From Chondrilla cf. caribensis (lineage: Eukaryota > Porifera > Demospongiae > Chondrillida > Chondrillidae), in NCBI GenBank assembly GCA_964020155.1, contig OZ026556.1:352501-405000 (forward strand): a DNA stretch of 52,500 bases, written 5' to 3'. The notes beneath the pieces were generated by a model. That model had not been told where the DNA came from, searched no databases, and saw nothing but the letters and a program-made list of their open reading frames with translations. Position 1 is the stretch's first letter, and every line of letters begins with the position of its first letter. Shown piece after piece: positions 1 through 30,170 of the stretch. The translations under genes were made by a program, and so were the position numbers.

Positions 1-406
1 TAGTAGGTACATTAGCTGGAGTGATCCGTGGTCACATAAAGCCAAAATGTGTTTGATCAACTTTTTGAAACCCTTCAATAGCTACGTATGTACAGGACCA
101 CTAGGTCTTGGAATGTATTTTTGATGCATGAGCTTAAGGTGAAATGGCATAATTCCGGTAATTTGGGAACAAACAGTTACTACTTCAAAATACTACGCCT
201 TCGAGGACACAAGGGGTGGTCACCTTGTATGCTTGTGTATTACCGTCTGCGACCGGGGTCAAGATTTTCGACTATCAAATTTAGCCTTGACCATTTGACC
301 TTGCTCAGAATTGTCTCTTGACCGGTTGACCCGCCCCAAAATTTTAACTTAACCATGATGTCATTCTAGATCACAATGGCGTCTTCACGTTATCCTAGGC
401 CTTCTT

Positions 407-658
407 GTGACGTTTTGCTACGTAGCTTCATTTGCACCAAAAGCTAGGGGCATTATTCTGTATGAAGTTGATCATATTACCATTGGAACATCTATTAATC
501 TTCGGTTGAACCCCTACAACGTCTATGACATTAATTGCATGGAGTTACTAATCACTGGGAGGAAACTAGGGCACCTTTGCAAGGAGGCAGCTTGTATTGT
601 GCCACCATTAATGCGCCAAGGCTTGTCCATTAAAGATTTTGTTCACAGTGCACTGTAG
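407..658 (+). other. HIRAN-like fragment, probably a relic
   Basis: An open frame of about 83 codons reads without an ATG at its start. It contains LRLNPYNVYD and, about 15 residues on, GRKLGHLCKEAA followed by PPLM. This spacing resembles HIRAN domains such as that of HLTF, where a short hydrophobic run, an NPYD-type turn and a GH-x3-E-x-A block bind DNA 3' ends. The upstream frame starting at the ATG near 376 stops after about 24 codons, so either an intron or a frameshift separates the parts. No helicase or RING sequence follows. The similarity is by eye and weak; a decayed or partial copy is most likely. Confidence 0.3.
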
Positions 659-1398
659 TTCGAGTCAGTTAGCAAGTCACGGCGCTTTAATGGATGGATG
701 AATTAAATTTCTAGACACCTTGTTACTGAACTAAAACCAACTCTGAGTCAACTCATTGTGGGTATGGTATTGATGGTAAATCTAGTAGCACTTCTTTTGT
801 ACCATATTGTGTAAAGTAGGATTTAGACTGGAACAGGATGGTTCTGGGAATGCGGATTGAGGTGGATATCACCTAAATTATGATCTAGTGATTCCAACCT
901 AAAGTAGCCTCAACGGTCGATTGGCCTCCCCAGCAAAAGTCTGGATGAACTGGACGCCGGTCAGGCTGATGAGGCTGATCTGGCATCGGTTAAGTCGAAC
1001 ATGAACTGACCTTTAACATAATGGATGTTCTCCACCAGACTACTCCCACATCCCAGCACGAAATCCAGCTTGTGAGACCCCATGCCTAGTGAGATCCTGG
1101 TTCAAACGGCAGGTTAATTGAATAACCGCGAGCTCCAAATCCAAATTCTATGTAGAGGCTAGTCTGGCCTGCTACGACTGTCCCACCATAGATCCACCAA
1201 GCACCCTGGGCGAGGAGAAGACGCGACACCGGTCTAGCGGCATTTGAGATTAATTCACACCTTGTTGGTATCTATGGTATCACCCACAGGAATGAAGACT
1301 AAATTCTTCAAATATTTCCCCATTCGAAACTTGATCCTTCGAAGGATTTCGAATGGACCGAATATATCGTTTGTGCGGTTCTACGCTTGAATGTGAAG

Positions 1399-1464
<66 letters not shown>

Positions 1465-1758
1465 GGATGGCAACTGTAGAATACGATCACAGCCCCGGGC
1501 GCTTAAAGAACTAAACCATAAACCAACTCTAACCCTAAAACCAAATCACAACTGTTACATACGGGCGTCAATCGTGATCGTTTTCTACAGTTGACCCGAA
1601 GTTTCTAAAGGAGTCTCCTTCGTCGTTGATTCGTGCTGCAATAACAACTGCCGCAAAATAAACCGTCGACCACCTTCGATTTTAATCTCCATTTGGGTAT
1701 TTACCCTTATCCATAGTCTACGTCACGTGACAAACAATAAGGAGACGTGTACGTAAAC
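659..1758. other. Non-coding spacer
   Basis: About 1.1 kb with no coding stretch that I can support. It contains a (CA)n tract at about 1400-1463. The 3' part, directly before the ATG at 1759, should hold the promoter of the kinase-isomerase gene, but I see no clear TATA box. Confidence 0.5.
1400..1463. repeat. (CA)n microsatellite
   Basis: About 32 uninterrupted CA units in the spacer upstream of the PfkB-SIS gene. Confidence 0.95.
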
Positions 1759-2074
1759 ATGGTCTACAACCGCCCCTTTAATTCAATCCGTTTCTTCTTC
1801 ACAAGACTACTAGGTACGTAAATTTCCCTTATTTATTTGAGTTAGAGCTGTTATGTGTTATCGATAGATCAATAGATAGATAGATAGATAATCAGTATTA
1901 TAGTGCAACACGTCAGAGACATTGGGATGTATCGTCCAATGAAGCACTGATAGAGAACATTAACATAAGCAATGTATTTTTATGTAGGGTCGTCCATTTC
2001 TCCTCCCACGAAGTACGCCCTTGGGTGTGGTAGCAATGTTGTGGATCATATCTATTATGTTAGAGGTGGAGTAG

Positions 2075-2144
<70 letters not shown>

Positions 2145-4004
2145 ATGCTCTGCATTATTGTTACTACATTTTTCACTAATAGCCATGCCGAAGTTGGGCA
2201 ACAAAGGATTCTTCAAAAGGTGCTTGCTAATTCAATTGTATAGATATCATTTATGTCATATTATGTTAGTTGTGTAATTTAACAAGGAGGACCCCTTCAA
2301 CAATCATATAACTGATCTTCCCAGGAGTCCTCAAGTGTTGAAGACATAACGTATTAAATAAAAAAAGAATAAAAAAATAAGTAAAAATATATTTTTCTGG
2401 AAATGTTTTCTCCCCCTCAGTCCATTCAAGACTTTGGAAAGTAGACTTCTTGGTGGTGTGACATTGAATCATCTTAGTTGGGCAGCTCTGGCTGGTGGTC
2501 AGTTGTCCAATTTGTCAACACACCCTTCCAACAATCTCTATGATGGTAACATCCGATCCTTGTGTAGTTCCTAGCGGCTTACTGGCTATCCAGGGTGAGG
2601 ATGAAAGTGGTCAGCTCATCCGAAGTGGTCTGGAGGACCTGGGAGTGTCCAGTGAGTTCATCAAAGTTGATCCTCTCTACAGGACCGGAGAAGTGAGCGT
2701 TCCCTAGTGCACTGTGAGTGCATGTCCGTCAATGTCATTGATCTGTTGCATCTGTCTCCTCGTCCACATATGTACATCAGTGCCATGTATTCATACAAGA
2801 AAATGGAGAAAGGACGATATTGATGGCCAAAGGAGCTTCTTCTCTAATCAACACTGAAATGGTGACTCGTGACTTTAGTGAGTGTGGAAGTCAACAATGC
2901 ACATGAAGGCTATCACATGACAATCACGTGACATTCTGCCCATCCTCCCAGAACCCATCATACAGGAGAAGGCTGCCATAGTGAGTACAGAAGTGTCTCA
3001 GATTCCACTGACCGGGGTTAAGGCTATCTTGGAGTCGGCAAGGTAAGGTACAGGTCCACATTATCCTAAGATGGACCGTGGAGGTAGACGTGCTGCTTTT
3101 TGTGTCACCAGGGAGTCCAATGTGTTGGGAATCCTGGATTTAGATGTATCTCCAAGTGTGTGTGTAGAGGAAGCCGAACTTGGCACATTTGAGGAATTGA
3201 TTGAGTAAGAGATGCTGCGTCATCCAGTGTGTACATTTGTGGACTATGCTTTCTCCTTTTGTTTTAGATGCATCAAGCTGTGTGATGTTCTCAAACCAGC
3301 AAAGGGAGCTATCATGGAACTTTTGAGTCGATATGACCCCTCCTGGTCTTCTTCGTGGTAAGTGCAACTCACCACAGGCCATCTGATATGCGACAGGGTT
3401 CAAATAAATAAACCTGTCCTTTTTTTCAAGGTCCCTAGAGGAAATAGCCACCCGATCCATTCAGTTGTTTGGTTGTCAACTAACAGCCATCACGGCAGGA
3501 GAAGGGGATACAGTCCTTGCAACAAGGGACCACGTGTGTTTGTGTAGAACATGTCTCTGCCCAGTGTTGTGGTTACATAGCATTCTTCATTGACAGGTTG
3601 TATCAGTGTCTCCTCCACCAGTGAGAAGGATTGTGGATACAACTGGTGCTGGAGATGCCTTCCTTGGTGGACTAATTGCTGGTCTGAAAGCAAAGAGAGT
3701 TCCCAGCTCACCAGAGAGCTTGAGGTACAGTCCACTCCAACCCACTTTCGGACCCACTGGTTCTCACAGTGCGTCCATGTTGCTTCTCGTGTCTTCTGTC
3801 CACCAGGTGGTTGGGATCCCTGGCTAACGGATTTGGTGCTACGTGTGTTCAGTATGTTGGTGGAGTACCTGGAGAAGGAGCCAGGTATGTGTGTACATAC
3901 ATTTTATGCATTCTAATAGTTGATAATCTGAAAACTAATGAATGTAGGGAAACATTGGAATCATATATCAAAGATTTGTATGGTGAGAACCAGTGTGTGT
4001 GTGT

Positions 4005-4046
<42 letters not shown>

Positions 4047-4063
4047 ACGTGTGTGTGTGTGTA

Positions 4064-4105
<42 letters not shown>

Positions 4106-5151
4106 TGTGTGTGTGCGTGTGTGCATGTGTGGGTGCGCATGCGCATGTGTGTTATGTGTGCGTGTGTGCGCATACCTGTGTGTGTGTCCATTGCATATAC
4201 TGTATGTATGTGTTTTATTCATTGTGATCCCTCCTGTGTAGATGTACCAAGTGTCTCATTTTCAACGTCCCCTGACTACAAAGCATCCATGAGCAATGAC
4301 ATTGAAGCACTGAAGGCTGCCATGGAAGTATTGAGTGATTCTGATGTCAACTCTTTCTTCAAGATTCTAACGTCATGTGCAGGACAGATCATCACATCTG
4401 GTATTGGTGAGTTCCTGCTTCATCCTCAAACCATTGTCTCAACACTAGTGCTAGCTGTTCTCTCCTGTGTGTCCAGGTAAGTCCGGGATCATAGCATCCC
4501 GATTGGCATCCTCACTTTCCTCAATTGGTATAACCTCCCAGTACGTCCACTCAACAGAATGGGTGCATGGTGACCTTGGTGAGACTGAGTATAGTGCTAT
4601 TGTGTGGTGTGTGAAATGTTATGTGTTATCTGTGATCTCTTCCAGGCAAAGTGACTCCGGGTAAGGATGTCGTTGTGTTCTTCTCCCACAGTGGTAACAC
4701 AGCAGAAGCAGTATTGGCTGCTCATCATCTTATCAGTAATGGCACGTGCACTCTTGTAGTGACAAGTAGAACAGGTCAGTTGGAACACCATGTATATTAG
4801 TCGATATCGATATTAGACATATCAACCTTAACCCTTTGTTCTCTTTTGGTGCTTGTTTAGATTCTGAACTGTCAAGGTTGACTACTGCACAATTTGTGTA
4901 TGGGTGCAAAGAACTACCTGAACCATTTGGTGTGTTACCAACTATTAGTCTGGTTATCCAGGTAAATGCCACACGTTTTTTTTGTCTACATGTAATCCAG
5001 TTATCAAATATATTATTGTTTGTTTTCTTTATAGGAAGCAGTCTGCAATGCTATAGTGAATGAGCTTATCAAGAGAAAGAGAATAACAAAAGAGGTGTTC
5101 AAGAAAAATCACCCCGGTGGCTCAATAGGACAAAAATTATCAACGCCATAG
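1759..5151 (+). CDS. PfkB-family sugar kinase fused to KdsD-like SIS isomerase
   Basis: Spliced model of 18 exons, 565 aa: 1759-1813, 1988-2065, 2183-2219, 2421-2494, 2568-2692, 2781-2877, 2952-3042, 3112-3204, 3268-3357, 3431-3533, 3597-3724, 3807-3884, 3948-3982, 4242-4406, 4477-4578, 4646-4774, 4861-4961, 5035-5151. Residues about 20-355 form a ribokinase/PfkB fold: GCGSNVVD start, [22 protein letters not shown] and the catalytic DTTGAGDAF (D295-D301). Residues about 385-565 form a SIS domain like arabinose-5-phosphate isomerase: [20 protein letters not shown] and the [11 protein letters not shown] end. The first exon gives [18 protein letters not shown], arginine-rich and hydrophobic without acids, so mitochondrial import is plausible. 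By family knowledge it phosphorylates a sugar and interconverts an aldose/ketose phosphate; the substrate is unknown. The two halves may act in sequence (inference). Confidence 0.88.
2075..2143. repeat. (GT)n microsatellite
   Basis: GT tract in intron 2 of the kinase-isomerase gene, starting about 10 nt after the 5' splice site. Confidence 0.95.
3993..4190. repeat. Interrupted (GT)n tract
   Basis: About 200 bp of imperfect GT/GC repeats in the intron after the 35-nt exon 13, beginning about 10 nt past the donor. Confidence 0.95.
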
Positions 5152-5372
5152 AGTTGTGTCACTGTCGAATTATTTTCATCTCCACTAGTAGCAGTACAAG
5201 CGCGGGAATCGTCATTTTATTCAACCTACGTCAGGTCACGTGTATTGCCTGCAGCCACCCAATAACAAACTTGAATTTGTACGGAAGGACAAGAATAGAG
5301 TTTTGTTCCCTTTGAAGGGATTCTGAAAGTTTTTCGGAACATAAAACTGGAGCACATGAGTCTATAGTAGAG

Positions 5373-15154
<9,782 letters not shown>

Positions 15155-15364
15155 ACTTGCCTGTCAATTAACTGACCTACATTCGAACACTGAATTCCTT
15201 TTAGCGCAGGCATTTGATTTTTTTCCTATGAATGTAGTAATTTCCTCGTTCAAATTACCTATATTATTATGTGTATTACGAAAGTTATTGTTACAGTCTA
15301 CAACGCCATCTTATGTGTTATATCATGGTCGCTATGGCAATGGATGTACGGCGGGTACCTCAAA

Positions 15365-23677
<8,313 letters not shown>

Positions 23678-23717
23678 ATAATTTTGCGGTATATACTCGT
23701 TTTTATGCGTTCATTGA

Positions 23718-24576
23718 ATGAAAATGGCGTCTACTACAGACACGGAACATTGTACGTACCATACACCTTTAGCAAGTAGGTACGCAAGTAAAGAAATGTG
23801 CTATAACTTTTCCGATCAGAAGAAGTTTTCGACTTGGAGAAAACTGTGGTTGTATCTTGCCAAAGTCCAGAAGGTACACGCGATATCGGATTATCACTGT
23901 ATCTACCCTGCACAATTCAGCAGCTCCACTGGAGTTAACTGTAAACGCCGTTTAAAGTATCTGTGGTGTAGGCACTACCTGAAGCTATACATCTGTGCAT
24001 GTGTGTACATACGTCATGGTGTTGTGGTATGAACCTGGCCATGATACTGCTGCCTCCAATGTATACATAGGAGCTTGGCCAGCCCATCACTGAGGAGCAG
24101 ATTATTGAGATGGAGGATAACTTGGATAATATCGACTTCAAGAGAGTTGCTGAAGAAGAGAGAAAGTGTCGTCATGATGTGGTGGCTCACCTTCATGTGT
24201 TTGCTGAGTGCTGTCCGAAGGCTGGTCCCATCATCCACCATGGAGCAACATCCTGCTATGTGAAGGACAACACGGTAAACAAAGACCAGTGTAGTAACCA
24301 AAGACCAGTGTGCGTCCACCACTACTAAGGATGCTCTGTGATTATGACCTGCAGGAACTTATTGTGATGAGGGATGGATTGGAAGTTTTGACCCCAAAGG
24401 TAATGCAGTAATATTGTTGTGTCTCCATGCTGCCCACTTGGCTTGTCGCTCATGTTTGTATTGTGAAATTCTCCACAGTTGGCACGTTGCATCAGCCGTC
24501 TGTCAGCATTTGCAGTGAAGTACAGAGACCTCCCCACACTTGGATATACACATTTCCAGTGAATTGTGTGTGTGTG

Positions 24577-24639
<63 letters not shown>

Positions 24640-26503
24640 GTGTGTGTGTGCATATCACAAAGCACACTGTGTTTGTAATGTAACATTAACTCACTAAAAT
24701 ATCTCCACACGACATTGTGTTCTATAGACCTGCTCAGCTGACGACTGTTGGAAAGAGAGCCTGTTTGTGGGTGGGGGATCTGCTGATGGACCTGCAGAAC
24801 TTTGAGAGATTGCGCAATGGCATGCGGTTCCGAGGGGTCAAGGGGACCACTGGTACACAGGCTAGCTTCTTGGAGATATTTGGTGGAGATCATGACAAGG
24901 TGAGTACATGTAGAATTGAGTGGGGTCAGGGTGTACTGCTGTAGTGTGTCACGCCCCTTACACTCAGGTGGAGGAATTGGATCAGAGAGTGACTAAACTG
25001 GCTGGATTTGATAGGTTCTGTTTGTGTGTGCGTGTGCGCATGTACGTGTGTACGTGTGTACATGTGTACGTGTGTACTTGTGTACGTGTTGTTTAGGTGG
25101 ATTCTGGTAGGTCTGATTATGTGAAGCCTGTCGATTCTTGTATCCAGTGCTTTCATTGTTACTGGACAAATTTACACAAGAAAAGTTGATCTTGAGGTTC
25201 TCTCGGCATTGGCAGGGCTTGGAGCATCTGTTCACAAGGTAATACAGAGTATGAAAGACTTAGCTACAATCGTACATATTGTACGTACATACATACTGTA
25301 TAACATATAGATGAAATAAGACTGATTCAGCATGCAAACTGTGTATAACAATGCATGTGCATGTGTAAGTGATGGATGTGATCTACAGCGATATCTCAAT
25401 GGCAGATATGTACTGACATCCGACTACTGGCAAGTCACAAGGAGTTGGAAGAACCATTTGAGAAAGATCAAGTTGGTAAGAGTGTGTCTTTGAGGGTGTG
25501 TCCTCCCAGAATGCTATTCATACAAGCAGTAGTGGCTGTAGTTTGTGTGATCTGTCGGGTTAAGTTTGGAGTCAGTACAAATTTCAGTGTCTGATCAGTC
25601 TACTTGTTGAGACTAAAAGATAGCATCGTGATATGGTACATGTGTGCACAACGATTCATGACATGTGTGAGGGAGTTCTACCCGCCCACGCACAGGATCC
25701 AGTGCGATGCCCTACAAGCGAAACCCGATGCGTTGCGAGAGATGTTGTGGGATAGCTCGTCACCTCATGGCTCTCAGCAGCAACGGGCTACAAACGGAGG
25801 CAGTGCAGTGGTTAGAGAGAAGTTTGGATGACAGCGCCAACAGGTATGTGATTGTGGCCGGTTTATCACCATTTGTGTACACACATACAACCCACACATG
25901 CAGTGCAGTGTACAGATATCCATGCTCTAGTTGTGGAGCCATTGAGCATGTTTGTGGTTTATTTGATGTAAACTGATATCACTCAAGTATCAGAATGATG
26001 TACACACACACATGCACACATAGACGCATATACACATATACACATGGTTGTACATGTAAGTGTACTGATTTACCTGTATTGACTAATGACATTTATGTAA
26101 TAGTGTGTGTTTGCATGGGACTGGTTGTGCGTGTGTTTTTGTGTGTATGTGTGTTGTGTGTGTTGTGTGTAGAGCACGTGTATGTGCGTGTGTTTGTGTG
26201 GGGAGCGAGTGTGGGTGATTGTGGTGATATTCATGCCATCCATTTTACTCTTTAGGAGGATAAGTCATGCTGAAGCATTCCTGTGTGCAGACATTTTGTT
26301 GGAAACTCTTCAAAACATAAGTGAGGGATTGGTAGTGTACCCGAAGGTTATTGAAAGAAGAATTAAGGACGAACTACCTTTCATGATCAGTGAGAGCATT
26401 ATTGTTGAAATGGTGAAGAAAGGATGTGACCGTCAAGTGAGGCTTCCTGTGTTTGTGTGTGTGTGTGTGTGCGTGTGTGTTCACGTGTGTGTGCGTGTGT
26501 GTT

Positions 26504-26556
<53 letters not shown>

Positions 26557-27601
26557 ATCCATGCATGTGTGTGACTATGTGCATCCATGTGTGTGAGTGT
26601 GCTTATGCATAGTGTTTATACAAATTATTTCTGACTAACCAGTACCAGGCACAAGAAGTATATTTGCTATACAATCAAAACGTGACACAAGTAGAATGTA
26701 CTTTCCAATGACTACTGTTGCTCTGTGTATTCATCAGTCCGTATCCTCTTGTTGGTAGGAAAGCCATGAACAGATCCGAGTTCTCTCACAGCAGTCTGGA
26801 GATGTGGTGAAGTTGGAAGGAGGCAAGAACGACCTGGTGGCAAGAATAAAATCTTCTCCTTTTTTCTCGCCTATTCACGAAAACATTGAAGAAATGTTGG
26901 ATCCGAAACTGTACATTGGACGAGCACCACAACAGGTGGGGGTGTGGTCACAGCAGTATGATGGAAATGGGGCGTGGTCACAGGTCCTGCTTATCATGTC
27001 ACTTCCTTGATCCGCAGTAATTGATAAAAGTAAATTTGATTAGTATAGTATTAACTACAATCAGTCTCTACCCATACTTCCCTTTGTTGCCTATCTCCTG
27101 CTGTTTGAACGTGACATTCACACACTGCATGTGACTTCTGAATATTCCCATTGGCCGGCATGGAATCATGTTGACCTCCTCCTGTGTAAGGCACTTGAGT
27201 GATTTGGGAATAGAAATAAACAAGAAGCCATCACTGTTAGTCTTGCACAGCCAAACCCATTTCTCTCTTCCTGAATGTACTGACCAAATGAGTCTGGCTA
27301 TGGCAAATTAGCCATTGCTGGTATGATGGGAGGAAAGTGTGTCATGCACATCCTTCTGGGGACCTTCCTACATAGCCCTTCAGCCGCATTCATTTCCTGT
27401 AGAGTAGGAGCTTTGTGTGTTTCGGGTGTTATGTGTGCTGTTAACCTTTGTGGGGGCGCAATGTGTTGGTTATTGATGGAATGTAATTCGACCTGTCATT
27501 TTTTTATTCCTCAGGTTGAAAGGTTTGTCCAAGACGAGGTCAACCCGTCTCTTCTCCCCTACCATGATCTGTTGAAGGGGAAGCTCGACCTTCTGGTGTA
27601 G
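23718..27601 (+). CDS. ADSL: Adenylosuccinate lyase
   Basis: Spliced model of 12 exons, 485 aa (human is 484 as I recall): 23718-23873, 24071-24274, 24355-24399, 24479-24558, 24728-24899, 24968-25014, 25148-25238, 25406-25475, 25696-25843, 26256-26436, 26759-26935, 27515-27601. It catalyses two purine steps: SAICAR to AICAR, and adenylosuccinate to AMP, each releasing fumarate. Visible motifs are the N-terminal [37 protein letters not shown] and the fumarate-lyase signature [12 protein letters not shown] (about 290-301, holding the catalytic loop serine). [17 protein letters not shown] and RVLSQQ follow near the C-terminus. A second in-frame ATG at 23724 is the alternative start and fits MAS-type N-termini. 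The start lies only 40 bp past the CEP131 stop. Confidence 0.95.
24567..24651. repeat. (GT)n microsatellite
   Basis: GT tract in ADSL intron 4, starting about 9 nt past the donor at 24558. Confidence 0.95.
26455..26560. repeat. (GT)n tract with CACGTG interruptions
   Basis: GT tract in ADSL intron 10, starting about 18 nt past the donor. It contains two ttcacgtgtg interruptions. Confidence 0.93.
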
Positions 27602-27701
27602 TATTTATATAGAATCAATCATTCGATTGTGACTTGTATACAATGTAATATCGTTAATAGGTACATATTTGGTGGTTTTAATGTAATTATCGATATTGAC
27701 G

Positions 27702-27707
27702 AATAAA
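27702..27707 (+). terminator. Poly(A) signal of ADSL
   Basis: AATAAA 100 nt after the ADSL stop, in an AT-rich stretch. It is the only clear signal before the next gene. Confidence 0.6.
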
Positions 27708-27854
27708 TAATAACAACAAGTAGCAATCAATCCTTATATGGCTTGTTGTTAGCAAATCACTCCCTGATGCTGTACCGTCAATGAATATCATTATCGCTTG
27801 CATGTACACGGGAGTGATTCTTCCTGAAAGACTATAACAAAGTATTTAGAGATT

Positions 27855-30110
27855 ATGGAACAAATGATGCAACATTTCAAGCTACAGCCACAAAAGGAGG
27901 TGCGAAGCTAGTTAAAATGATCAGTGTAAGGAAGTGAGATATATTGTTGCAAACCTTTTGAAGTCACAAAGTCCACAACAATGTAACTCCGTGTTTGTTG
28001 CTCGCTTGTTGTTTGTGTTTTCGTTGTGTTGTTATCGCAACCATCTTGATTTCTGGCAGACCGTTCGTAGGAGACACTCTCTAAGTGTCGACACAGAAAG
28101 ACGTTTACAGCCGTTTTGTAGTGAGGTACCCCGAGAAAAGCCTTCGCCTTCCTACTTGAAACGAGGACCTCCTAACGCCATCGTCCTCCCGGCTGGTCAA
28201 ACAGAAAGAGTAAGTATCGAAGAAGATTAGGTGTGATTAGAAGCCTACAATGGCGGACTAAAGGTTTTCTTGTCCTACCAAGTTTAGTTGTGTTTCAGAA
28301 GGGGTGTGTAGCGATACTGAGGGAACACGTTTATTGAAATTCACTTTCAATATCCGAATTAGAGGTTACGGGGGGGCATTAGTGGTCAACATTTACTAAA
28401 CTTCTCGGTTTGTTATCAGCTATAGGCCAGGATCGCCTAATGGTAGGCCTATAGCCCTGGAGGGTACTCTCTACTTGCCACCACAAGCTAACCCACTCGG
28501 TTAGTACAAGCGATCTGTGTATCATAAACTAACCCCCCAGATTGATACGTCTACGGTTGGAGGCACTACATATAGATTAGACAGAGTTCTACACAAAACT
28601 GTGTTTATTTGGCCACAGGTTTTTTTTTTGGTTTATAGCTGGTAAAAGTGTTTAGAAGGAGACATAATCTAAAGTTAACTCTGGGCGCATTGTAGAAGAG
28701 CAACCTTAATGATAGAGTGCCTGCACTGTGATAGTGAATGAGTGAATGAAGGAGTGGAGAAATGAATGATCCTTTGTTTGGTCACAGATGGCAGATTTCA
28801 ATATTCATGAATTTAGAAAAAGGCAAAGTTCGGAGAATGCTTCGTATGAAAAGAATTATTCAGATATTAATAATGCAAAGAGAATTCTGTGTAATGGTCA
28901 ACAAAAACGATGGTTTCACAGTCGAATGCAACAACAACAACAACAACAACAACAATCGCAGTTTATAGTAAGTTGTGATTATTTTGGAAACTTGACGGAA
29001 TTCAGAATGTATGTAATTTGTCCAAAACAGTCTGTAATCAAGGTCTCTCCGAGGGTTGAGCAGCGAGGAATTAGTCAGATGTTAGAGTCCAAAACTAAAT
29101 CTCAACTTACTGAAGACTATGTGAGTGTCATTTTTTCACATCCTCATGGGGTCTGTGTGATTGTATGTACGTACGTATGTGTGCACCGTGCATTGACTTA
29201 CACACATACACTCCATACACAAGCACCACACACACACAAGTATGCATGTATGTATACATATTCACACAAATACACCACACATACGTGGATAAGTGCACAA
29301 ACACGTGTGTACACAAACACACACACACACACACACATGCACACACACTCACATGCAAGCATGCATGTGTACATATTCACACAAATACACCACACACAAG
29401 CGGATAAGTGCACAAACACGTGTGTACACAAACACACACACGCGCACACAAACACACACACACACACACACAGTACATATACTTTGAATATAATGATTAT
29501 TATTGTACAGGTGAGTTATTACATATTATATGCAAATATCTTATAGGCTGCTCCTGAAGTGAGAGTGAACGGTTTTGATACACGTGTAAAGAGAACTCAC
29601 AATGCATCCACACAGACCGACAGTTGTCCTGTCTCTTCAGATATTCGTAGTGCAGATAAGGAGCTAACTTTAAGGAAGTCAATAGGGTGCCAAACAGACG
29701 CCCATTCTTCCCAAGAAGAACCCCAAATGATTCCCCTAGTAACACCCCCATTGTATGGCATCGATCCTAGCAATGGCAATGCGGTTAGCCTTGTCTTCCA
29801 TTTTAGAGTGCCTTCACAAACCACACAATCTTCAAAGTTGGATTACAGATCTAATATTTACCCTTGATAACTCCTTCTCCTTGTCTTTCGGTGGCTGGGT
29901 GTTCGCTTACCTTGTTGTACACAATGATTCTACTGATTATCTATTTATTGGCAATGATTCATGTAATGTAATTGTAATTTTTATTATGTATAAACAGATT
30001 TTTATTGATGAGACCATATATGTTCTATTACACTGTTGCTGTGTACCTTTTTGTCACCTGATTTCTGATTGTAGAATATTAACATGATTTTTAATCCGAA
30101 TGGCAAGTAA
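27855..30110 (+). CDS. Unrecognised protein with polyglutamine tract
   Basis: Model of six exons, 241 aa, every junction in phase 0: 27855-27899, 28060-28209, 28788-28967, 29043-29120, 29547-29783, 30075-30110. I do not recognise a family. Visible pieces are SPSYLKRGPPNAIVLPAGQ in exon 2, MADFNIHEFRKRQ then QKRWFHSRM and a run of nine Q in exon 3, and two similar STQTD/GCQTD motifs in exon 5. The protein is polar with no signal peptide or membrane segment. Translation could instead start at the ATG at 28788, directly behind an AG, giving 176 aa. The last exon is uncertain: GGCAA|gtaagt is a strong donor, so splicing may continue. Phase also allows exon 5 to join RBFOX exon 2, making these alternative RBFOX 5' exons. 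Confidence 0.45.
29205..29472. repeat. (CA)n-rich duplicated tract
   Basis: CA-rich sequence with two copies of a roughly 110-bp block (cacaaatacaccacacatac, gataagtgcacaaacacgtg) in an intron of the unrecognised gene. Confidence 0.88.
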
Positions 30111-30170
30111 GTATACGTAATTCGTATATCTCGTGTATACGGTTTATGCACGTGACTAAACTTTGCTAAA

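Noticed and set aside
3961..4241. Long Cys/Val or His/Thr open frames over (GT)n tracts, here and at 8030-8480, 17020-17140 and 34398-34700
   Set aside because: These are read-through of dinucleotide repeats on both strands and lie in introns.
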